Shown: positions 61,195-64,000 of the stretch, piece by piece | Layout of the letters: each line of letters begins with the position of its first letter | How positions within the stretch are numbered: the first letter of the stretch is position 1 | DNA from: Providencia zhijiangensis | Lineage (GTDB): Bacteria > Pseudomonadota > Gammaproteobacteria > Enterobacterales > Enterobacteriaceae | Assembly (NCBI RefSeq): GCF_030315915.2 | Contig: NZ_CP135990.1 | Location: forward strand, 1,984,001-2,048,000 | Length of the DNA stretch: 64,000 nucleotides | Direction of reading: 5' to 3' | Translations under genes and position numbers: made by a program | The notes under the pieces: generated by a model | Told to the model about the DNA's origin: nothing | What the model saw: only the letters and a program-made list of their open reading frames with translations | Databases searched by the model: none

Positions 61195-62614
61195 TCAAGA
61201 ACAATTTGAAAAACGTAACCTCGCAAATATTGTTAGCGCGATCCTAATGGCTAACGATATTAACACCGCAGATAACCTGCACGCGCTTACCGACCACTTA
61301 AGCAAAGAGCGCATCAGCGAAGAAATGCAGCAATTTGAAAAGATCGCTTTTGATTTATCGCTAAGTTCAATGGCAACACCAAACTTCATGCAATTACATA
61401 ATAATGACATCATCGACGCATTTATCCATGTCATTAAAAACCCTGACCAGTTTCGCTCAAATGCAGACCGCAAACAGTATTTTAAGTCACTGTTATCATC
61501 TGAGCCTGTAGTTGTACCAGAGCAGGATAAGCATGATGTGGTTGCTCACGCCAGTGAAGATAAACAAATTGGTAATATCGAGCCCGAAGTTAATGGCGAA
61601 TGTTCCTTACACTTAGTACCTCCATACTTTGAACCGGGGCGTTATACCGATATTTCAAATGATGATTACCATTCATCAAACGGCATTAGTAGCACGATGC
61701 TAAAAGATGCTCGTATCAGTCTGATGTACTTCGAACGCCGCCACATCAGCAAAGTTATTCAGCGTGAACGTTCAGAAGCCTTAGACTTCGGTAGCTTGTT
61801 CCATACCTTGGTTTTAGAGCCTGAAAAAGTTGAAGATGAATTTAGCCTAGCTCCGACCATTCCCGCTGGGGCTTTCACTAACACGGATTCGATTAAAGCC
61901 TTTATCCGTGAATATAACGCTGACAAGCCAAAGGCAGAGCAGCTTAAGTTAACAGGCAAAAAAGAAGAGTTAGCAGCTTCTGTTAAATCCGTTAAGCCTG
62001 ATGCAGTGTTTGAAGATGATTTAATCAGTGCATGGCAAGCCGATGAATCACGCATTCGTATTACAGGTGATCAGTACCGCTTGGGTAAAGCAATGCAGCA
62101 AGCTGTATTTGACCATCCAGAGGCTGGGAAACTGGTAACTCATCCTAACCGTGCAGTTGAAGTTAGTTATTACGGTATCGACGATGATACAGGCTTAGAA
62201 GTTCGCGTACGTCCTGACTTAGAGATCCAGTATGACGAAAACCTAAGAGTTGGTTTTGACCTTAAATCAGCTTCATTAGGTCGATACAAGCAGGATGCTA
62301 TCACTGCGATGATCCGTAAAGAAATCATTAACCGTGATTACCATGTCAGTGCCGCAATGTATTGTGATATCGCAATGCTAGATCAGTTCTTCTGGATATT
62401 CGTCAACAAAGACGAAAATTACCACTGGGTTGCAATCGTCGAAGCTTCACCTGAACTGCTTGAACTTGGTCGCTTAGAGTACAAAAAGACGCTGCGCGAT
62501 ATCAATAACTCAATGAATACTGGCGTATGGCCTGCACCAGTCACCGAAACACTCACCATTAATCTTACTGACTTTGAAACACGCAAGTTAGAAGAACTTC
62601 AATTAGAAGCGTAA
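61187..62614 (+). CDS. recE: RecE-family exonuclease
   Basis: A 475-residue protein. The C-terminal 300 residues form the exonuclease VIII-type PD-(D/E)XK nuclease: ISNDDYHSSNGISSTMLKDA, EALDFGSLFHTLVLEPEKVE, VRVRPDLEIQYDENLRVGFD and LKSASLGRYKQDA. The N-terminal 140 residues are a helical region of unknown role. It chews 5' ends to give single strands for the RecT partner 55 bp downstream. Confidence 0.92.
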   Translation: MCNQEQFEKRNLANIVSAILMANDINTADNLHALTDHLSKERISEEMQQFEKIAFDLSLSSMATPNFMQLHNNDIIDAFIHVIKNPDQFRSNADRKQYFKSLLSSEPVVVPEQDKHDVVAHASEDKQIGNIEPEVNGECSLHLVPPYFEPGRYTDISNDDYHSSNGISSTMLKDARISLMYFERRHISKVIQRERSEALDFGSLFHTLVLEPEKVEDEFSLAPTIPAGAFTNTDSIKAFIREYNADKPKAEQLKLTGKKEELAASVKSVKPDAVFEDDLISAWQADESRIRITGDQYRLGKAMQQAVFDHPEAGKLVTHPNRAVEVSYYGIDDDTGLEVRVRPDLEIQYDENLRVGFDLKSASLGRYKQDAITAMIRKEIINRDYHVSAAMYCDIAMLDQFFWIFVNKDENYHWVAIVEASPELLELGRLEYKKTLRDINNSMNTGVWPAPVTETLTINLTDFETRKLEELQLEA

Positions 62615-62669
62615 TCAATTCTAGCGCCCTGCTTACTGCATGGCGCTTATCAATTTAGAGGTAATCATC

Positions 62670-63731
62670 ATGTCAGAAGTCGCTTTAAGCAACCAACAAC
62701 AAACTGGTGTCATGAATAACATGTCACTTCTTTTTAATGCGGAAGCAATGAATTGTGTTATCCGTATTGCTGATTTAATGGCATCTGGTACCGCGACAGT
62801 GCCTAAACATTTACAGGGTAAGCCAGCTGATTGCTTGGCTATCACAATGCAAGCGTCTCGCTGGGGAATGGATCCATTTGTAGTAGGCCAAAAAACGCAT
62901 TTAATTAACGGCACTCTAGGTTATGAAGCTCAACTGGTCAACGCAGTAATCACCAGCTCAAACGTTGTTACAGGTCGTTTCCATTACGAATACGGCGGTG
63001 ATTGGGAAAAGATTGTCGGCGTAAAAGAAAATCGTGACGAATCCGGCTTATTCATTCGTGTTGGTGCAGTTATCCGAGGTGAAACAGAAGTTACATACGG
63101 TGAACCGGTTTACTTAGCCGATGTACAAACGCGAAACTCACCGCTATGGAAAACTATGCCTAAGCAACAAATTGCTTACTTAGCTGTTAAATACTGGTCC
63201 CGCCTGTATTGCCCAGAAGTGATCATGGGGGTTTATACGCCAGATGAACTTGAAGAGCGAACCATCAAAGATGTTACGCCACAAAAAGAGCGAGTAAGCC
63301 TCAATGAAATCACTCAGCAAAATGAGCCTGAACAGCATCACAAAGCCACCATCGACGGAAATGATGTAATCACAGGTGAAATTGTTGATGATGGTTTTAA
63401 CCCTGAATTACTGCGCCAATCGATCACCGACGCTTCAACTCTGGATGAAGTTAAAGAAATTCGATTACAAATTGATGAGCTTAAATCATCACTTGGTACC
63501 GCGCTTTTCACTGAGTTGAAAAACAAGGCGGTTCAGGCTTATCACCGCATCGATGCAAATAACAACCTTGAAGCGCAAATTAATAGCCTACCTGCTGGCG
63601 GTTCACCGGAAGCTAAAGCAGCTTTCGAAAAGGTTTTTCAATTCCTTAACGCCAATAAACGTAAGCTTGGCGATGAGTTATTCAATGCGTTCAGTATCAC
63701 GCTGAATGACATGAAAGACGAATATCAATAA
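62670..63731 (+). CDS. recT: RecT-family single-strand annealing protein
   Basis: A 353-residue protein. The RecT core is AITMQASRWGMDPFVVGQKT, ALVNAVITSSNVVTG-like segment (QLVNAVITSSNVVTGRF) and KTMPKQQIAYLAVKYWSRLY. The C-terminal 130 residues are a helical extension with a Gln/Glu-rich linker. It anneals homologous single strands made by RecE. The start follows GAGGTAATC; an ATG ten codons earlier is not supported. Confidence 0.92.
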   Translation: MSEVALSNQQQTGVMNNMSLLFNAEAMNCVIRIADLMASGTATVPKHLQGKPADCLAITMQASRWGMDPFVVGQKTHLINGTLGYEAQLVNAVITSSNVVTGRFHYEYGGDWEKIVGVKENRDESGLFIRVGAVIRGETEVTYGEPVYLADVQTRNSPLWKTMPKQQIAYLAVKYWSRLYCPEVIMGVYTPDELEERTIKDVTPQKERVSLNEITQQNEPEQHHKATIDGNDVITGEIVDDGFNPELLRQSITDASTLDEVKEIRLQIDELKSSLGTALFTELKNKAVQAYHRIDANNNLEAQINSLPAGGSPEAKAAFEKVFQFLNANKRKLGDELFNAFSITLNDMKDEYQ

Positions 63732-63768
63732 TGGCTGACGGCGGGTTTATCCCGCCATTGGAGTTACT

Positions 63769-64000
63769 ATGAATTTAGAAGCATTAAAAACATTAGACGA
63801 TATTTGCACCCCGGAAGAAGTTAAAGCTAAAACGGGCGTCGGTAACTCAATCTTGAATAAACTGCACAAAGAAAAAATTCTTGTGAAAGTTTATCTATCT
63901 GAGCGCTCATATGTTTATCGTCGTGATGAAGTTAACGCCTATATCACTAGCTGCTGGAATAACCCGGAAGCGGCTAAAGAAGATATTGATATGGCTTTCG
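63769..64000 (+). CDS. Small helix-turn-helix phage protein, partial
   Basis: The first 77 codons, running off the right edge: MNLEALKTLDDICTPEEVKA, KTGVGNSILNKLHKEKILVK, and RSYVYRRDEVNAYITSCW. It looks like a MerR/excisionase-type winged helix. GGAG lies 6 bp upstream. A GGCGGG-TTTAT-CCCGCC hairpin is between recT and this gene. Confidence 0.65.
   Translation, partial: MNLEALKTLDDICTPEEVKAKTGVGNSILNKLHKEKILVKVYLSERSYVYRRDEVNAYITSCWNNPEAAKEDIDMAF

Larger units (their letters stand above)
29072..64000. mobile_element. Temperate podovirus prophage (right end outside the window)
   Basis: About 35 kb visible. Lysis, tail and head genes lie on the minus strand (29200-54308), the early replication operon on the minus strand (54444-59975), and the repressor and recombination genes on the plus strand (60122-64000). 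Structural genes follow the BPP-1/epsilon15-like order: terminase, connector, scaffold, capsid, cement, adaptor, nozzle, internal proteins, tailspike. No frameshift or stop is seen in any essential gene, so it may be inducible. The integrase should lie just right of the window. Confidence 0.95.

Noticed and set aside
29072-64000. CRISPR array or insertion sequence within the window
   Set aside because: No regularly spaced direct repeats and no transposase frame were seen in the prophage or elsewhere.
1-64000. tRNA or rRNA genes
   Set aside because: No cloverleaf or rRNA sequence was recognised; the boxA at 60867 resembles an rRNA leader but no rRNA follows.

Overview
The window looks like the chromosome of a Morganellaceae member, most likely Providencia. 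This is an inference from E. coli-like gene order (htpX, prc, proQ, msrC, letAB, yebV, sdsR, yebY-copDC, holE, yebF, yoaH, pabB, nudL, sdaA, manXYZ, yobD, mntP, rlmA), clearly diverged protein sequences and an AT-rich base composition. Identifications rest on recalled family sequences and visible motifs; no search was run.

Positions 1-28906 are mostly core chromosome. On the minus strand are htpX (partial), a secreted Lys/Ala repeat protein, prc, proQ and msrC. The lipid-transport pair letA/letB and yebV follow on the plus strand. Next come the stress sRNA gene sdsR, the copper-linked copC-copD-yebY operon, ftnA, holE, yebF and yoaH. pabB-nudL, sdaA and the mannose PTS operon manXYZ lead to yobD and to mntP, which sits behind a manganese riboswitch and a Fur-box-like site. 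Then come rlmA, two small acid-shock-like exported proteins, ycdX and a lipoprotein-type amino-acid racemase. Two small membrane ORFs and a hipBA toxin-antitoxin locus with visible operators close this part.

From about 29072 to beyond the right edge lies a temperate podovirus prophage. Its left end carries a copy of the 3' end of guaA (codons for TIEWE-stop on the minus strand) followed by what looks like the guaA terminator. This implies integration into the 3' end of a minus-strand guaA lying beyond the right edge. Reading inward, the prophage has Rz/Rz1, endolysin and two holin-like proteins, a plus-strand O-antigen acyltransferase, and a tailspike. Then follow internal/ejection proteins, tail proteins, decoration protein, capsid, scaffold, connector and terminase, all on the minus strand and of the BPP-1/epsilon15/T7-like type. 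Between terminase and connector sits an independent plus-strand cassette with its own promoter, a candidate sRNA, short ORFs and a terminator. The early leftward operon holds cro-like, HNH, O-like, P-like, RusA-like and a beta-clamp-like gene plus several very small genes. A divergent repressor gene and a rightward recE/recT operon complete the window; integrase is presumably to the right.

The least expected signals are in the phage control DNA. Two separate palindrome families (ATAAAC-N5-GTTTAT and ATTAACC-N5-GGTTAAT) overlap the early promoters, and a perfect rRNA-type boxA opens the recET leader. The sRNA candidate carries two copies of an anti-Shine-Dalgarno-like motif. In the chromosome, a second SdsR-like hairpin RNA near yebF, a six-MCE-domain LetB and the Lys/Ala repeat protein are worth a second look.
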